From the NCBI GenBank assembly GCA_002395135.1, contig DGWC01000009.1, positions 6,688 through 70,687 of the forward strand: a DNA stretch of 64,000 nucleotides. Reading direction: 5' to 3'. A model generated the notes under the pieces. That model saw only the letters and a program-made list of their open reading frames with translations, made no database searches and was not told where the DNA came from. Position 1 is the first letter of the stretch, and every line of letters begins with the position of its first letter. This document shows positions 1-8,882 of the stretch, in pieces. Made by a program: the position numbers and the translations under genes. The stretch is from Prevotella sp. UBA4268. Its GTDB lineage: Bacteria; Bacteroidota; Bacteroidia; Bacteroidales; Bacteroidaceae.

Positions 1-150
1 CTGAAACAGATGCTCACGGTGGACATCCCCATCAGGCGTACCATCCTGCGCGTGGGCTATCTGGGCGATTTCAGGCAGGCCGAAGTGAACAGTTTGAAAT
101 ACCACACCTATTCGCACCTGCTTGTCATCAGCCTGACAAGGCACATCTAA
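1..150 (+). CDS. 3' end of an unrecognised CDS (possible outer-membrane beta-barrel C-terminus)
   Basis: Frame 1 is open from the window edge to a TAA and encodes 49 residues ending in ISLTRHI. I do not recognise the family. The alternation of polar and hydrophobic residues in the last 20 positions would fit a closing beta-strand of an outer-membrane barrel, but this is a guess from a fragment. It lies 25 bp upstream of the S41 peptidase on the same strand and could be its operon partner. The start and most of the protein lie outside the window. Confidence 0.6.
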   Translation: MKQMLTVDIPIRRTILRVGYLGDFRQAEVNSLKYHTYSHLLVISLTRHI

Positions 151-175
151 CCCCATTCAAATCACGAGTCAACCC

Positions 176-1183
176 ATGTCAATCAATAAATATACATATC
201 TCGCCCTGTTAGCATGGCTCACCATGTGCATGCTCACTTCGTGCGTCGACGAAGAAGAGTTCAAGGACAACAACCAGGGAAACTTCGAGGCTTTATGGAA
301 AATCATGGACGAACACTACTGTTTCTTCCAGGAAAAGAACATCGACTGGGATGTCATCCACACCCAATATGCCCGGCAGGTGAATGCCGGCATGAGCAAC
401 GGGCAGTTGTTTGAAGTGCTTAGCAACATGATTGGTGAACTGCGCGACGGACATGTCAACCTGTATTCGTCGTTTGACGTGGGGCGGAACTGGTCGTGGC
501 AGGAAAACTATCCCAGCAACTTTTCCGACACCTTGTTTAATAAATACATGGGAACCGACTACAAAATAGCGGCGGGACTGAAATACAGAACGCTCGACGA
601 CAACATAGGCTATGTGTATTACGGTTCTTTCTCCAGCGGCATGGGCGAAGGCAACCTCGACGAGGTGATGATGGAACTGGCACCCACGCGCGCCTTGATA
701 CTGGACATTCGCAACAATTCGGGAGGCAATCTCACCTATGCGGAGAAACTGGCCGCGCGGTTCACCAATGAGGAGACACTGGTGGGCTATATGCAGCACA
801 AGACCGGACGGGGACACAACGACTTCTCCCAACTGGAGCCGCAGCGCATCAAGCCCACCAAGGGCATACGCTGGCAGAAGAAAGTGATAGTGCTCACCAA
901 TCGCAGCGTGTATAGCGCCGCCAATGAATTCGTGAAATACATGAAGTGTTTCCCGCAGGTGACGGTGGTGGGCGACTATACCGGCGGCGGTGCCGGCATG
1001 CCTTTTTCCAGTGAACTGCCCAATGGGTGGGGCGTGCGCTTCTCTGCCTGTCCGATGTATGACATCAACAAGAAATGCACCGAAGACGGCATCGCGCCCG
1101 ACTATCAGGTGTCGTTGAGCCAAGAAGATTTCCTTCAGGGCAAAGACACCCTCATAGAGTTTGCCCGCAGCCTGGTGCCATGA
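176..1183 (+). CDS. S41 family peptidase, lipoprotein
   Basis: Predicted secreted serine peptidase of the S41 (C-terminal processing/tricorn core) family, 335 aa. The N-terminus has a lipoprotein signal peptide with lipobox LTSC (lipidated Cys23), so it should be tethered in the envelope. The middle carries the S41 landmark DIRNNSGG, and the likely nucleophile is Ser247 in NRSVYSAANEF. A glycine-rich GDYTGGGAG loop follows. No clear PDZ domain is visible, which is usual for short Bacteroidota S41 lipoproteins. The substrate is unknown. It precedes an ABC ATPase by 97 bp; no functional link between them is evident. Confidence 0.85.
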   Translation: MSINKYTYLALLAWLTMCMLTSCVDEEEFKDNNQGNFEALWKIMDEHYCFFQEKNIDWDVIHTQYARQVNAGMSNGQLFEVLSNMIGELRDGHVNLYSSFDVGRNWSWQENYPSNFSDTLFNKYMGTDYKIAAGLKYRTLDDNIGYVYYGSFSSGMGEGNLDEVMMELAPTRALILDIRNNSGGNLTYAEKLAARFTNEETLVGYMQHKTGRGHNDFSQLEPQRIKPTKGIRWQKKVIVLTNRSVYSAANEFVKYMKCFPQVTVVGDYTGGGAGMPFSSELPNGWGVRFSACPMYDINKKCTEDGIAPDYQVSLSQEDFLQGKDTLIEFARSLVP

Positions 1184-1280
1184 CGTGAAAAGAGGGAGGC
1201 ACGCGATACCCTCCCGCACCCCTTTCTCCTGCCGAAGAGGAGTCGGGACGAACTGAAAACATAGCATTTGAATACGAAAA

Positions 1281-2051
1281 ATGATTACATTATCATCGCT
1301 CACCATAGGCTATCATTCTAAGAACGGCTGCAAGACCGTGGCCGAGCGTATCACCGCCGTTATCCGGCCGGGCGAACTCACCTGCCTGATAGGTCCCAAT
1401 GGGGTGGGCAAGTCAACCCTCTTGCGCACGCTCAGCGCCTTCCAGCCGCCCCTTTCCGGAGAGATCGCCGTCAACGGGCAGCCCCTGGCGAGCCTCACCG
1501 ACAGGCAGTTGAGCCGTCTCATCGGCATCGTGCTCACCTCGAAGCCCGACATTCAGAACATGTCGGTCTATGAACTTGTCTCCCTGGGGAGGAGTCCCTA
1601 CACAGGGTTCTGGGGGAAACTGTCAGCCCAGGACAAGGAGATCGTAGACGAGAGCATACGAATGGTGGGCATTAAGCATCTGAGGGAGCGCATGGTGCAG
1701 ACACTGAGCGACGGCGAGCGGCAGAAAATGATGATTGCCAAGGCGCTGGCGCAGCAGACGCCTGTCATCTTCCTTGACGAGCCTACGGCCTTTCTCGACT
1801 ACCCCAGCAAGGTGGAAATGCTGCAACTGCTTCACCGCCTGAGCCGCGAGACTCAGAAAACGATTTTCCTCTCCACCCACGACCTGGAACTTGCCTTGCA
1901 GATTGCCGACACGCTCTGGCTGATGCAGCCGCAGCAACCCGTTGCCATCGGCTCGCCGCAAGCACTTGCCGATAGCGGGCAGTTGGGCGCGTTTCTCAGC
2001 AAGCCGGGAATCCGCTTCGACAAAAAAACACTGACCATTCACGTGGAATAG
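1281..2051 (+). CDS. ABC transporter ATP-binding protein (FecE/BtuD-like)
   Basis: Cytoplasmic ATPase of a probable iron-siderophore, haem or cobalamin importer, 256 aa. Walker A is GPNGVGKST (residues 38-46), the ABC signature LSDGE is at 142-146, Walker B VIFLDEP is at 162-168, and the switch histidine is in STHDLE. Length and motif spacing fit the FecCDE/BtuCD-type importer ATPases. Cognate permease and binding-protein genes are not in the window; they may lie upstream of position 1, or this may be an orphan. The substrate cannot be read from this subunit. Confidence 0.85.
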   Translation: MITLSSLTIGYHSKNGCKTVAERITAVIRPGELTCLIGPNGVGKSTLLRTLSAFQPPLSGEIAVNGQPLASLTDRQLSRLIGIVLTSKPDIQNMSVYELVSLGRSPYTGFWGKLSAQDKEIVDESIRMVGIKHLRERMVQTLSDGERQKMMIAKALAQQTPVIFLDEPTAFLDYPSKVEMLQLLHRLSRETQKTIFLSTHDLELALQIADTLWLMQPQQPVAIGSPQALADSGQLGAFLSKPGIRFDKKTLTIHVE

Positions 2052-2103
2052 CCAGTGCCTGGATGTATTGGTTTTCGTATGAAAAGGGAAACGGCAAGGA
2101 GTG

Positions 2104-2286
2104 TTATTTGTTCATTTCGTCCTCGGGGTCCCAAAGGGTAAACGGTTTCACGCGTATCTCGTTCTTCTCCATGATGAGCGGTTCGTCGTATACGTCCATT
2201 TGTAAATCGCCAGAACCTGCCAACATGGAATCGTCAGCATTAAAGTCTAATTCCCTGATAGCGGGTTTCATATATGGTCTTTTCAT
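2104..2286 (-). CDS. small 'KP...MLAGSG' protein, function unknown
   Basis: A 60-residue protein beginning MKRPYMKPAIRELDF, with an acidic centre containing MLAGSG. Many Prevotella and Bacteroides genomes carry short proteins of this layout: a basic start, a KP pair near residue 7, then M-L/I-A-x-S. They have no established function. It lies 33 bp downstream of the secreted protein on the same strand, so the two are probably co-transcribed. The resemblance to leader-type precursor peptides is only suggestive. No signal peptide or membrane segment is visible. Confidence 0.55.
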   Translation of the reverse strand: MKRPYMKPAIRELDFNADDSMLAGSGDLQMDVYDEPLIMEKNEIRVKPFTLWDPEDEMNK

Positions 2287-2319
2287 AGTTGTTGTCGGAT
2301 TTGATTAGATAGTTACTTC

Positions 2320-3441
2320 TTATTTAACGATTACTTTCTTGCCATTGTGAATGTAGATGCCTTTTTGCAAAGGTGCATCAATGCGCATGCCGTTCAGGTT
2401 GTACCAGTTGTTGTCGGCTGGGCGTGCGGTCTGGTCGGCAAAGCCGTGGCTGATGCCTGTTGTTACCTCCTCGTCGAATGCATAGAAGTCCTTGGCTCCT
2501 GATTCTTTAATGACAAGGTAGACACTGCCGGCAGGGAATTTGACACCCTTGTTCACTTTATAGAATCCCACTTTGCCATTCTTTTCGGCAATGGCATAGA
2601 TGGTGCTGGCATCGCCAGATACAGAACTGTCTCCTTCTTTCAGTATGTTGTTGCTCAGTTTGTTCACAGTTCCTTTTGCCAACTTCTTGGCGATGTAGTG
2701 GTTTCTGTTGCCGTAGAGGATGATAGGAGTACCCGCCGGAACTTGTGTCACCTGTTGTAGTGTTACCTTTTGTTTGTTGGCATCGGTCACGATGAACGCT
2801 TTCAAATCATTAGTCTCGGTAAAGTCATAATCCGTTGAGGTCAATGTGACAAAGGATGAATAGGAATCATATTCTTTTTTTATGATGAGGTCACCGTCTT
2901 GGGAAACTTTCTTGTACAAGCAAGAATAGTAGGTGCTGTTGGATTTGTTACAAGAAAACTTGCTTGCATTATTGCAAATATACAATCCTGTTTCAACGTT
3001 CATGATGCGGAGGCTATTGTTGTTCACCACCAATTTCCACTTCAATCTGGAAGCACTCATGTCTGTTGTTAACTTGAGATCTTTAGCCGAATTTGTTCCA
3101 CCTTGGATATACATGCTAGAACTTTTGACTTGTAGCAGATAAGTGTTGGTCTCGCTTTCAACTGGAATAAGTTTTATGTGATCGGGTACAAGGGTAGTGG
3201 TTATCAACAAATAGCCGTTGATAAGATTCGCTTTGCCAGGACTTGTGGTGCCTAATGCGTCTTTGTTTGTTTTGAACGCACAGTCTCCGTTTTCTTGGCA
3301 AATAGCAAACTCGTCTTCAGGATGGATGTCACTTACCGATGTCAGTTTCTGATAGAGTTCATCGTCAGCGAACATCTGCGCATTACCGATAATCAGTAAT
3401 GCAGCAATAGTTAGAAATTTGATTATAAGTTTGTTTCTCAT
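2320..3441 (-). CDS. secreted protein with C-terminal GIYIHNGKK tail
   Basis: About 373 residues when started at 3441, where MRNKLIIKFLTIAALLIIGNAQMFA forms a clear signal peptide. The frame stays open further upstream, but that part overlaps the promoter. I recognise no catalytic domain. The body is rich in beta-prone stretches. The C-terminus carries NLNGMRIDAP followed by KGIYIHNGKKVIVK, the short tail seen on many secreted Prevotella proteins and resembling a type IX secretion or sorting signal. Codons are more A+T-rich than in the flanking transporter genes. Downstream is the small MLAGSG protein. Confidence 0.7.
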   Translation of the reverse strand: MRNKLIIKFLTIAALLIIGNAQMFADDELYQKLTSVSDIHPEDEFAICQENGDCAFKTNKDALGTTSPGKANLINGYLLITTTLVPDHIKLIPVESETNTYLLQVKSSSMYIQGGTNSAKDLKLTTDMSASRLKWKLVVNNNSLRIMNVETGLYICNNASKFSCNKSNSTYYSCLYKKVSQDGDLIIKKEYDSYSSFVTLTSTDYDFTETNDLKAFIVTDANKQKVTLQQVTQVPAGTPIILYGNRNHYIAKKLAKGTVNKLSNNILKEGDSSVSGDASTIYAIAEKNGKVGFYKVNKGVKFPAGSVYLVIKESGAKDFYAFDEEVTTGISHGFADQTARPADNNWYNLNGMRIDAPLQKGIYIHNGKKVIVK

Positions 3442-3482
3442 ATCATTTATGGTTAAAACTATTAATAATTGAAATTTTAATA

Positions 3483-3490
3483 CAAAGGTA
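3483..3490 (-). promoter_or_regulatory. Bacteroidota -7 promoter element (TACCTTTG)
   Basis: On the minus strand the octamer TACCTTTG matches TAnnTTTG and lies 41 bp upstream of the chosen start of the secreted protein. A TTG lies only 13 bp upstream, closer than the usual 19-21, so the -33 half is weak. Confidence 0.5.
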
Positions 3491-3617
3491 TGAATTATTA
3501 CGGCAAATGTATTAATAATACAGATAATTAACATAATTTAAACATACAGAATACGGTTCTTTGGAATTTCATTTACTGAAAATCATCCTCAAATGAGTGA
3601 TTCTGAATTATAATTCG

Positions 3618-3625
3618 TATCTTTG
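3618..3625 (+). promoter_or_regulatory. Bacteroidota -7 promoter element of the MATE gene (TATCTTTG)
   Basis: TATCTTTG fits TAnnTTTG and would start transcription near 3632. That argues against the in-frame TTG at 3631 as start codon and in favour of ATG at 3646. Confidence 0.55.
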
Positions 3626-3645
3626 CAACCTTGAAAGAAGAATCG

Positions 3646-5013
3646 ATGAAAAAAAGCGAGATGTTGTTGGAAATGATCCGAAACGGGCAGGAAATGACCG
3701 GCGGGCAAAAACTCAATTTGATTTATCAGTTGAGTATTCCTTCCATTCTGGCACAGATTACGAGTGTAATGATGTTCTTCATCGATCAGGCCATGGTGGG
3801 GCGTATCGGTGTGGAAGCCGCTGCTGCCTGTGGACTGGTAGAGTCGTCAACATGGCTATGTGGCAGTATGACAAGTGCTGCTTCGATGGGTTTCTCCGTG
3901 CAGGTGGCCCATTTCATCGGGGCCAACGATTTCAAGAAAGCCCGTTCAGTGTTCCGTCACGGATTGATTATAACGTTGCTTTTCAGCATTCTCATTGAAA
4001 CGGTGGGGTTGTTGATATCCGGCAGACTGCCTTTCTGGTTGGGCGGCGGTGCCGACATCGCTGGCAATGCAACCATTTATTTTGCTGTTTTCATGTTGGT
4101 GATGCCCTTCTTCCAACTGTCCAATCTGTCGGGTTCCATGCTTAAGTGTTCGGGCAATATGCGAATTCCCAGTATCATGAGTGTGATGATGTGTGTGTTG
4201 GACGTGGTTTTCAATTATATCTTCATCTTTGTGTTCCATCTGGGAGTTCTGGGTGTGGCCATCGGAACGGGACTGGCCATTGTGATAGGCGGCAGCGTGC
4301 AGGCCTATTATGCGGTGTGTAAGAGTGATATGCTCTCGCTGGTGAAGAGGATGGAGAAGTTTGTCCTCAACTGGGACTATATCAGGAATGCCTTGAAAAT
4401 CAGTGCTCCCATGGCGGCACAGTCGATATTGATGAGCGGTGCGCAGATTGTGAGTACGATGATAGTGGCACCGTTGGGCAATATTTCCATTGCTGCCAAC
4501 ACGTTTGCCATCACAGCAGAGAGCCTGTGCTATATGCCGGGCTATGGAATCGGTGAGGCCGCCACCACATTGATAGGGCAGAGTATAGGCGCAGGGCGCA
4601 GGGAACTCTGCAAGAGTTTCTCGCGGATGGCCGTTTTCTCAGGCATGATTGTGATGGCATTGATGGGTGCTGTGATGTATGTCACGGCTCCACAACTCAT
4701 GGCCATTATGACTCCCGAGCAGGCAATCGTGGATCTGGGTGCCGCCGTGTTGAGGATTGAGGCATTTGCCGAGCCAATGTTTGCGGCCTCGATAGTCTGC
4801 TATAGTGTTTTCGTGGGTGCCGGCGACACCTTCAAGCCAGCATTGATGAATCTCTGTTCGATGTGGTTTGTGCGCCTTTCGCTTGCTGCCTTGCTGGCGC
4901 GAGACTACGGGCTGCGCGGAGTATGGACGGCCATGGCCATAGAACTGATATTCAGGGGAAGCATCTTCTTGTGGAGGATGTTCCGCGGAAAATGGATGAA
5001 GCAGATATCCTGA
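3646..5013 (+). CDS. MATE family efflux transporter
   Basis: Inner-membrane multidrug/toxin extrusion protein of about 455 aa with roughly twelve hydrophobic segments in two six-helix halves. These families exchange Na+ or H+ for cationic drugs or metabolites. The family features are the early LSIPSILAQ helix and the repeated small-residue-rich helices (GVAIGTGLAIVIGG, AAVLRIEAFAEP). ATG 3646 is preferred over TTG 3631 because the promoter element ends at 3625. The gene stands alone, 59 bp before the M13 peptidase. Its substrate cannot be predicted. Confidence 0.88.
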   Translation: MKKSEMLLEMIRNGQEMTGGQKLNLIYQLSIPSILAQITSVMMFFIDQAMVGRIGVEAAAACGLVESSTWLCGSMTSAASMGFSVQVAHFIGANDFKKARSVFRHGLIITLLFSILIETVGLLISGRLPFWLGGGADIAGNATIYFAVFMLVMPFFQLSNLSGSMLKCSGNMRIPSIMSVMMCVLDVVFNYIFIFVFHLGVLGVAIGTGLAIVIGGSVQAYYAVCKSDMLSLVKRMEKFVLNWDYIRNALKISAPMAAQSILMSGAQIVSTMIVAPLGNISIAANTFAITAESLCYMPGYGIGEAATTLIGQSIGAGRRELCKSFSRMAVFSGMIVMALMGAVMYVTAPQLMAIMTPEQAIVDLGAAVLRIEAFAEPMFAASIVCYSVFVGAGDTFKPALMNLCSMWFVRLSLAALLARDYGLRGVWTAMAIELIFRGSIFLWRMFRGKWMKQIS

Positions 5014-5072
5014 GTGAGGATATACAGTGGATTAGGCTAAATTCAAAATTACAATAACCTTTAAAAACAATC

Positions 5073-7100
5073 ATGATGAAAAGAAAAATGCTAACAATCG
5101 CCCTCGTCTGTGCAGCCTTTTCTGCTTGGGCTCAGGGCGGAAAAACTGGCATCGACAGGTCGAACCTCGACTTATCGGTGAAACCAGGAGACAATTTCTA
5201 TCAGTATGCCGCAGGCGGATGGCTTAAGAATCATCCACTCGATGCCGAGCATGTGAGCAATGGATCTTTTAACGATCTGGATGAACTCAACCAGAAACGC
5301 ATTCAGGAACTGATTCTTCAGTATGCCGACGGAAAGCAGGCAAAAGGCTCGTTGGGGCAGAAGATAGGCAGCCTCTATCGGTTGATGATGGATAGCGTGA
5401 GGCTGAACAAGGAGGGATATGCCCCTCTCAAACCCACCTTGGCGAAAATCGCTGCCATCAAGAGCCGCAAGGAGTATCAGGTGGTTACTGCACAGTTGGA
5501 CCGCAGAGGAGAGAATACGATGATGTTCGGTATCGGCGTGGGAGCCGATATGCGCAATGCCGGCATGAATCTGGTGAGCGTTGGTCAGGGCGGAATCGGC
5601 CTCGGTTCGCGAGACTATTATCTGAATGACGATGCACAGACGGTGAAAATACGCGATACCTACAAGAACTATATGAAGACCCTCTTTAAAATGGTGGGCA
5701 GCGATGAGGCTACGGCAGAGAAGAAAATGCAGGCCGTGATGAACATCGAAACACGTATAGCGAAGGCAAGTTACAGTCGGGTGGAACTGCGCGACATTGA
5801 CAAGAACTATCATAAGATGAATTATGCACAGTTGGTGGAAGACTTTCCTGGCATCGACTGGGGCAATGTGTTCCTGATTTCCGGCTTCCCCGCATTCGAT
5901 ATGGTGGATGTTGGTCAGCCGGAGCCTGTTCATGAAGTGGAGAAAATCTTGGCAGACACATCGCTCGATGACCTGAAAGCCTATGCCGAGATACGCGTCA
6001 TCATGGGTGCTGCCAGTCAGTTGAGCGATGATTTCCGTGCAGAGTCGTTCAAACTCAGTCAGGTGATGAATGGTGTTCAGCAGGACCGCCCCCGCTGGAA
6101 ACGTGCTGTCGGTTTGGTAAGCAGCGTCATGGGCGAGGCCATCGGCAAACTCTATGTGGAGAAATACTTCCCCGAAAGCAGCAAGCAGCAGATGCTTAAA
6201 CTGGTGAACAACCTGCAAGTGGCCTTGGCTCAGCGCATTGAGGAGGCTACCTGGATGAGCCAGGAAACAAAGGCACAGGCCAAAGACAAACTGGATCATT
6301 TCATCATTAAGATTGGCTATCCCGATAAGTGGAAAGACTACAGCGGATTGCAGGTTGACGAAACCCTTTCGCTCTATGAGAACCTGCAGAACATTTCAGA
6401 GTATATGACGCTTGATGAACTGCAACGCAAGGTGAACAAACCCGTGGACAAGATGGAGTGGCTGATGACACCGCAGACCATCAATGCCTACTATAATCCT
6501 ACCACCAACGAGATCTGCTTCCCCGCTGCCATCTTACAGCCGCCGTTCTTCGATCCGAATGCCGACGATGCCGTGAACTATGGAGCCATCGGTGGTGTTA
6601 TCGGACATGAGATGAGCCATGGCTTTGACGACCAGGGATCTCAGTTCGACAAGACCGGAAACCAGCATAACTGGTGGACAGAGCAGGACAAGAAGAACTA
6701 TGACCAGCGCACCAAAGTGCTTGAAAACTATTTCGGCACCGTGGAGGCCGTGCCTGGTAAGAAGATTAATGGCAAGCAGACGCTGGGTGAGAACATTGGA
6801 GACAATGGCGGTCTGAACGTGGCTTTCCGTGCTTTGCAGAACTCCATGAAGGAGAAACCGCTCACCACGATTGACGGCTTCACTCCCGAACAGCGCTTCT
6901 TCCTGTCATGGGCGCGCGTTTGGGCCAGCAATATGCGTCCGGAATATGTGGAGTATCTCATCACCGTTGACACGCACTCGCCCAACGAGGCACGCGTGAA
7001 CGCAGCCCTGCCGCATATCGATGCGTGGTATGATGCCTTTAAGGTGAAGAAGGGTAGTAAACTCTTCATTCCGAAGAATAAAAGGGCTCACATCTGGTAA
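5073..7100 (+). CDS. M13 family zinc metallopeptidase (PepO/neprilysin-like)
   Basis: Secreted or periplasmic zinc endopeptidase of 675 aa, the usual length for bacterial M13 enzymes. A signal peptide ends near SAWAQ. The zinc site is HEMSH (His512, Glu513, His516), with third ligand Glu573 in GENIGDNGG and Asp577 supporting it. The family substrate-binding motif NAYYNP is present before the zinc site, and a VNAALPHIDAWYDAF-type end is seen near the C-terminus. M13 peptidases cut oligopeptides. An adjacent Met codon (5076) is an equally possible start. It ends in a hairpin shared with the convergent GH43 gene. Confidence 0.92.
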   Translation: MMKRKMLTIALVCAAFSAWAQGGKTGIDRSNLDLSVKPGDNFYQYAAGGWLKNHPLDAEHVSNGSFNDLDELNQKRIQELILQYADGKQAKGSLGQKIGSLYRLMMDSVRLNKEGYAPLKPTLAKIAAIKSRKEYQVVTAQLDRRGENTMMFGIGVGADMRNAGMNLVSVGQGGIGLGSRDYYLNDDAQTVKIRDTYKNYMKTLFKMVGSDEATAEKKMQAVMNIETRIAKASYSRVELRDIDKNYHKMNYAQLVEDFPGIDWGNVFLISGFPAFDMVDVGQPEPVHEVEKILADTSLDDLKAYAEIRVIMGAASQLSDDFRAESFKLSQVMNGVQQDRPRWKRAVGLVSSVMGEAIGKLYVEKYFPESSKQQMLKLVNNLQVALAQRIEEATWMSQETKAQAKDKLDHFIIKIGYPDKWKDYSGLQVDETLSLYENLQNISEYMTLDELQRKVNKPVDKMEWLMTPQTINAYYNPTTNEICFPAAILQPPFFDPNADDAVNYGAIGGVIGHEMSHGFDDQGSQFDKTGNQHNWWTEQDKKNYDQRTKVLENYFGTVEAVPGKKINGKQTLGENIGDNGGLNVAFRALQNSMKEKPLTTIDGFTPEQRFFLSWARVWASNMRPEYVEYLITVDTHSPNEARVNAALPHIDAWYDAFKVKKGSKLFIPKNKRAHIW

Positions 7101-7115
7101 GTAAATGAATAATGA

Positions 7116-7155
7116 TTGGCGGCTAAATCAACAGGAATGCTGATTTAGCCGCCAA
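7116..7155. terminator. hairpin between convergent genes
   Basis: A perfect 15-bp inverted repeat (TTGGCGGCTAAATCA, 10-nt loop) lies between the 3' ends of the M13 peptidase and the GH43 gene. There is no strong T-run on either side, so it is probably a bidirectional barrier with modest terminator character. Confidence 0.6.
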
Positions 7156-7187
7156 ATCTTATGTCATGAATAAACTTTCTACTAAAC

Positions 7188-8864
7188 CTATTGGGCTGTT
7201 GCATAGAGTCCGATGCAGACTCCGATGAATCCGCCCGAGCGACTGGTACTCAGGTTTACGGCATCCACTCCTGCTGCGAGAGTCTTCCATTCGCCTCCCT
7301 GCGAATAATAGAACGAGTAGTAGCGGCCGTCACCTTCTATTTTCAGTTTCACAGACTTGCTGCCGTCGATGAAAGCAGATCCGCAAAGTGTACGCTGGCG
7401 TTCGGCACGCGTGAGTGTAATGGCCGGTTTACCGTCGAGCAGGGTCTTTCCCATTACGAAATTGAAATCCTCATTCTGAAGCAATGCCAGTCCTGCAATG
7501 TCCTTTTCCGTCTTCGGGCTGAAGTCTACTTCTGTTTCGGCTGAGAATGCGGTGTGCTGCTGACGGCAGAAAAGAGCCGAGAGCGGTAGGCGCTGGCTGA
7601 TGTCGGCTTTGGCCGGTTTGATGGTAAGGGAACCATTGCCCCACTGATAGCGTTCTGTTTCCGGGTTGCGCAGGAAAATCCAACGGTCGTCCAGTTTTTC
7701 GCTGTCAAACCTGTCAATGTATGAGAAATTGCCTGTAAACAGGTTCTCTTTGGGTTGCAGTCCGGGCTTGTCTACCACGGTAGGCACCACTTTTCCCTTT
7801 TCCAGTATTTCGGGCCATCCGTCTTTCCAAGTCACGGGCAGCATATAGGTGTCGCGCCCGGTGTTGTAGTAAGGTCCCTCATAGGCGCGGCAGCCGAGGA
7901 ATACAGCCCACCAACTTCCATCTTTGGCTTGCAGCAAGTCGGCATGGCCAGTGCTCGTCACGATGTCTGGGCGGTCTGCAGGAACGCCTGTTCGCTGGGT
8001 GAGTATCGGGTTGTTGGGGCATTCTTCCCATGAATCGGCACGTGTGATGTCGGCTTTCAGTGGTGCACGGAATATTACTTCTGAATGCCAGTCGCCTGTT
8101 CCTCCCTCGGCGCACATGAGATAATAATATTTGCCGATGCGGTAGAGGTGCGGCCCTTCAATCCAGATGGGGCGTTCCTCCACGTGGGTTCCTCCACGTA
8201 CTATCTGACTCCATGCCTTGCCGCCGTTCTTGGGCTTGATGATACTGTCGCCCTTGGTGTCGAATCTCAGGATGCGGATGGCGCGCTGACCCTCATAGTC
8301 GGCTCCTCCCTCCACGGGTCCGTTGTGTACGATGTAGGCTTTTCCGTCATTGTCGAAGAACAGCGACGGGTCGATGCCGTCGATTTCTGGCAGCAGGATA
8401 GGGTCGCTCCAGCCCTTGGCCGGGTCGGTGGTTTTCACAACAAAGTTGCCAAGACGAATGTTGGTAGTAATCATGTAGAACGTCTTGTTCTTCGGATTAT
8501 ACTTGATGTCGGGTGCGAAGATGCCTTCTGACACGCGTTGTCCCTCTAAGGGAAGTTGCGACTTGCGATTGAGCACATGGCCGGCATGCTGCCAGTTGAC
8601 AAGGTCCTTGCTCTTGAAGAGCGGCACACCAGGGAAGAAGGCAAACGAGGAGTTGACCAGATAATAGGTATCGCCCACTCGGCAGAACGAGGGGTCAGGA
8701 TAGAATCCTGCGAGGATGGGGTTGAAATACTGCGATGCGGGATTGATTTCTTTCTCGAATCGCTGGTCGTGCCCGTCATAGGCGAAATATTTGAATTGGG
8801 CTACTTGGGCCCCTGCGGTGGTGATGCAAGCAGACAGCATCAGTGCGGATAGCATTTTTTTCAT
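7188..8864 (-). CDS. GH43 family beta-xylosidase / alpha-L-arabinofuranosidase
   Basis: Secreted glycoside hydrolase, 558 aa, with signal peptide ending TTAGAQ. The five-bladed GH43 propeller shows the three catalytic acids: Asp57 (YPDPSF, base), Asp165 (GIDPSLFF, pKa modulator) and Glu236 (IEGPHLY, acid). A C-terminal beta-sandwich of about 200 residues follows, as in XynB-like GH43 enzymes that remove xylose or arabinose from xylo-oligosaccharides. The protein ends at GLYATAQ, about 15 residues before the usual end of that sandwich; no continuation is seen in any frame. It is the last gene of the leftward operon, 18 bp after GH3. Confidence 0.88.
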   Translation of the reverse strand: MKKMLSALMLSACITTAGAQVAQFKYFAYDGHDQRFEKEINPASQYFNPILAGFYPDPSFCRVGDTYYLVNSSFAFFPGVPLFKSKDLVNWQHAGHVLNRKSQLPLEGQRVSEGIFAPDIKYNPKNKTFYMITTNIRLGNFVVKTTDPAKGWSDPILLPEIDGIDPSLFFDNDGKAYIVHNGPVEGGADYEGQRAIRILRFDTKGDSIIKPKNGGKAWSQIVRGGTHVEERPIWIEGPHLYRIGKYYYLMCAEGGTGDWHSEVIFRAPLKADITRADSWEECPNNPILTQRTGVPADRPDIVTSTGHADLLQAKDGSWWAVFLGCRAYEGPYYNTGRDTYMLPVTWKDGWPEILEKGKVVPTVVDKPGLQPKENLFTGNFSYIDRFDSEKLDDRWIFLRNPETERYQWGNGSLTIKPAKADISQRLPLSALFCRQQHTAFSAETEVDFSPKTEKDIAGLALLQNEDFNFVMGKTLLDGKPAITLTRAERQRTLCGSAFIDGSKSVKLKIEGDGRYYSFYYSQGGEWKTLAAGVDAVNLSTSRSGGFIGVCIGLYATAQ

Positions 8865-8882
8865 ATATGTGTGACAAATTGA

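Noticed and set aside
293-1306. Long minus-strand open frame opposite the S41 peptidase
   Set aside because: It lacks any family motif and mirrors a well-supported gene; codon bias of the plus strand keeps the opposite frame open.
3631-3645. TTG start for the MATE gene
   Set aside because: It would sit at or before the expected transcription start given the TATCTTTG at 3618-3625.
5172-6299. 375-codon minus-strand frame inside the M13 peptidase gene
   Set aside because: The plus strand encodes a complete M13 enzyme with zinc site; the antisense product has no recognisable domain.
7188-7260. Frameshift at the end of the leftmost GH43 gene
   Set aside because: The protein ends about 15 residues early, but no frame beyond the stop restores the family C-terminus; natural variation is as likely.
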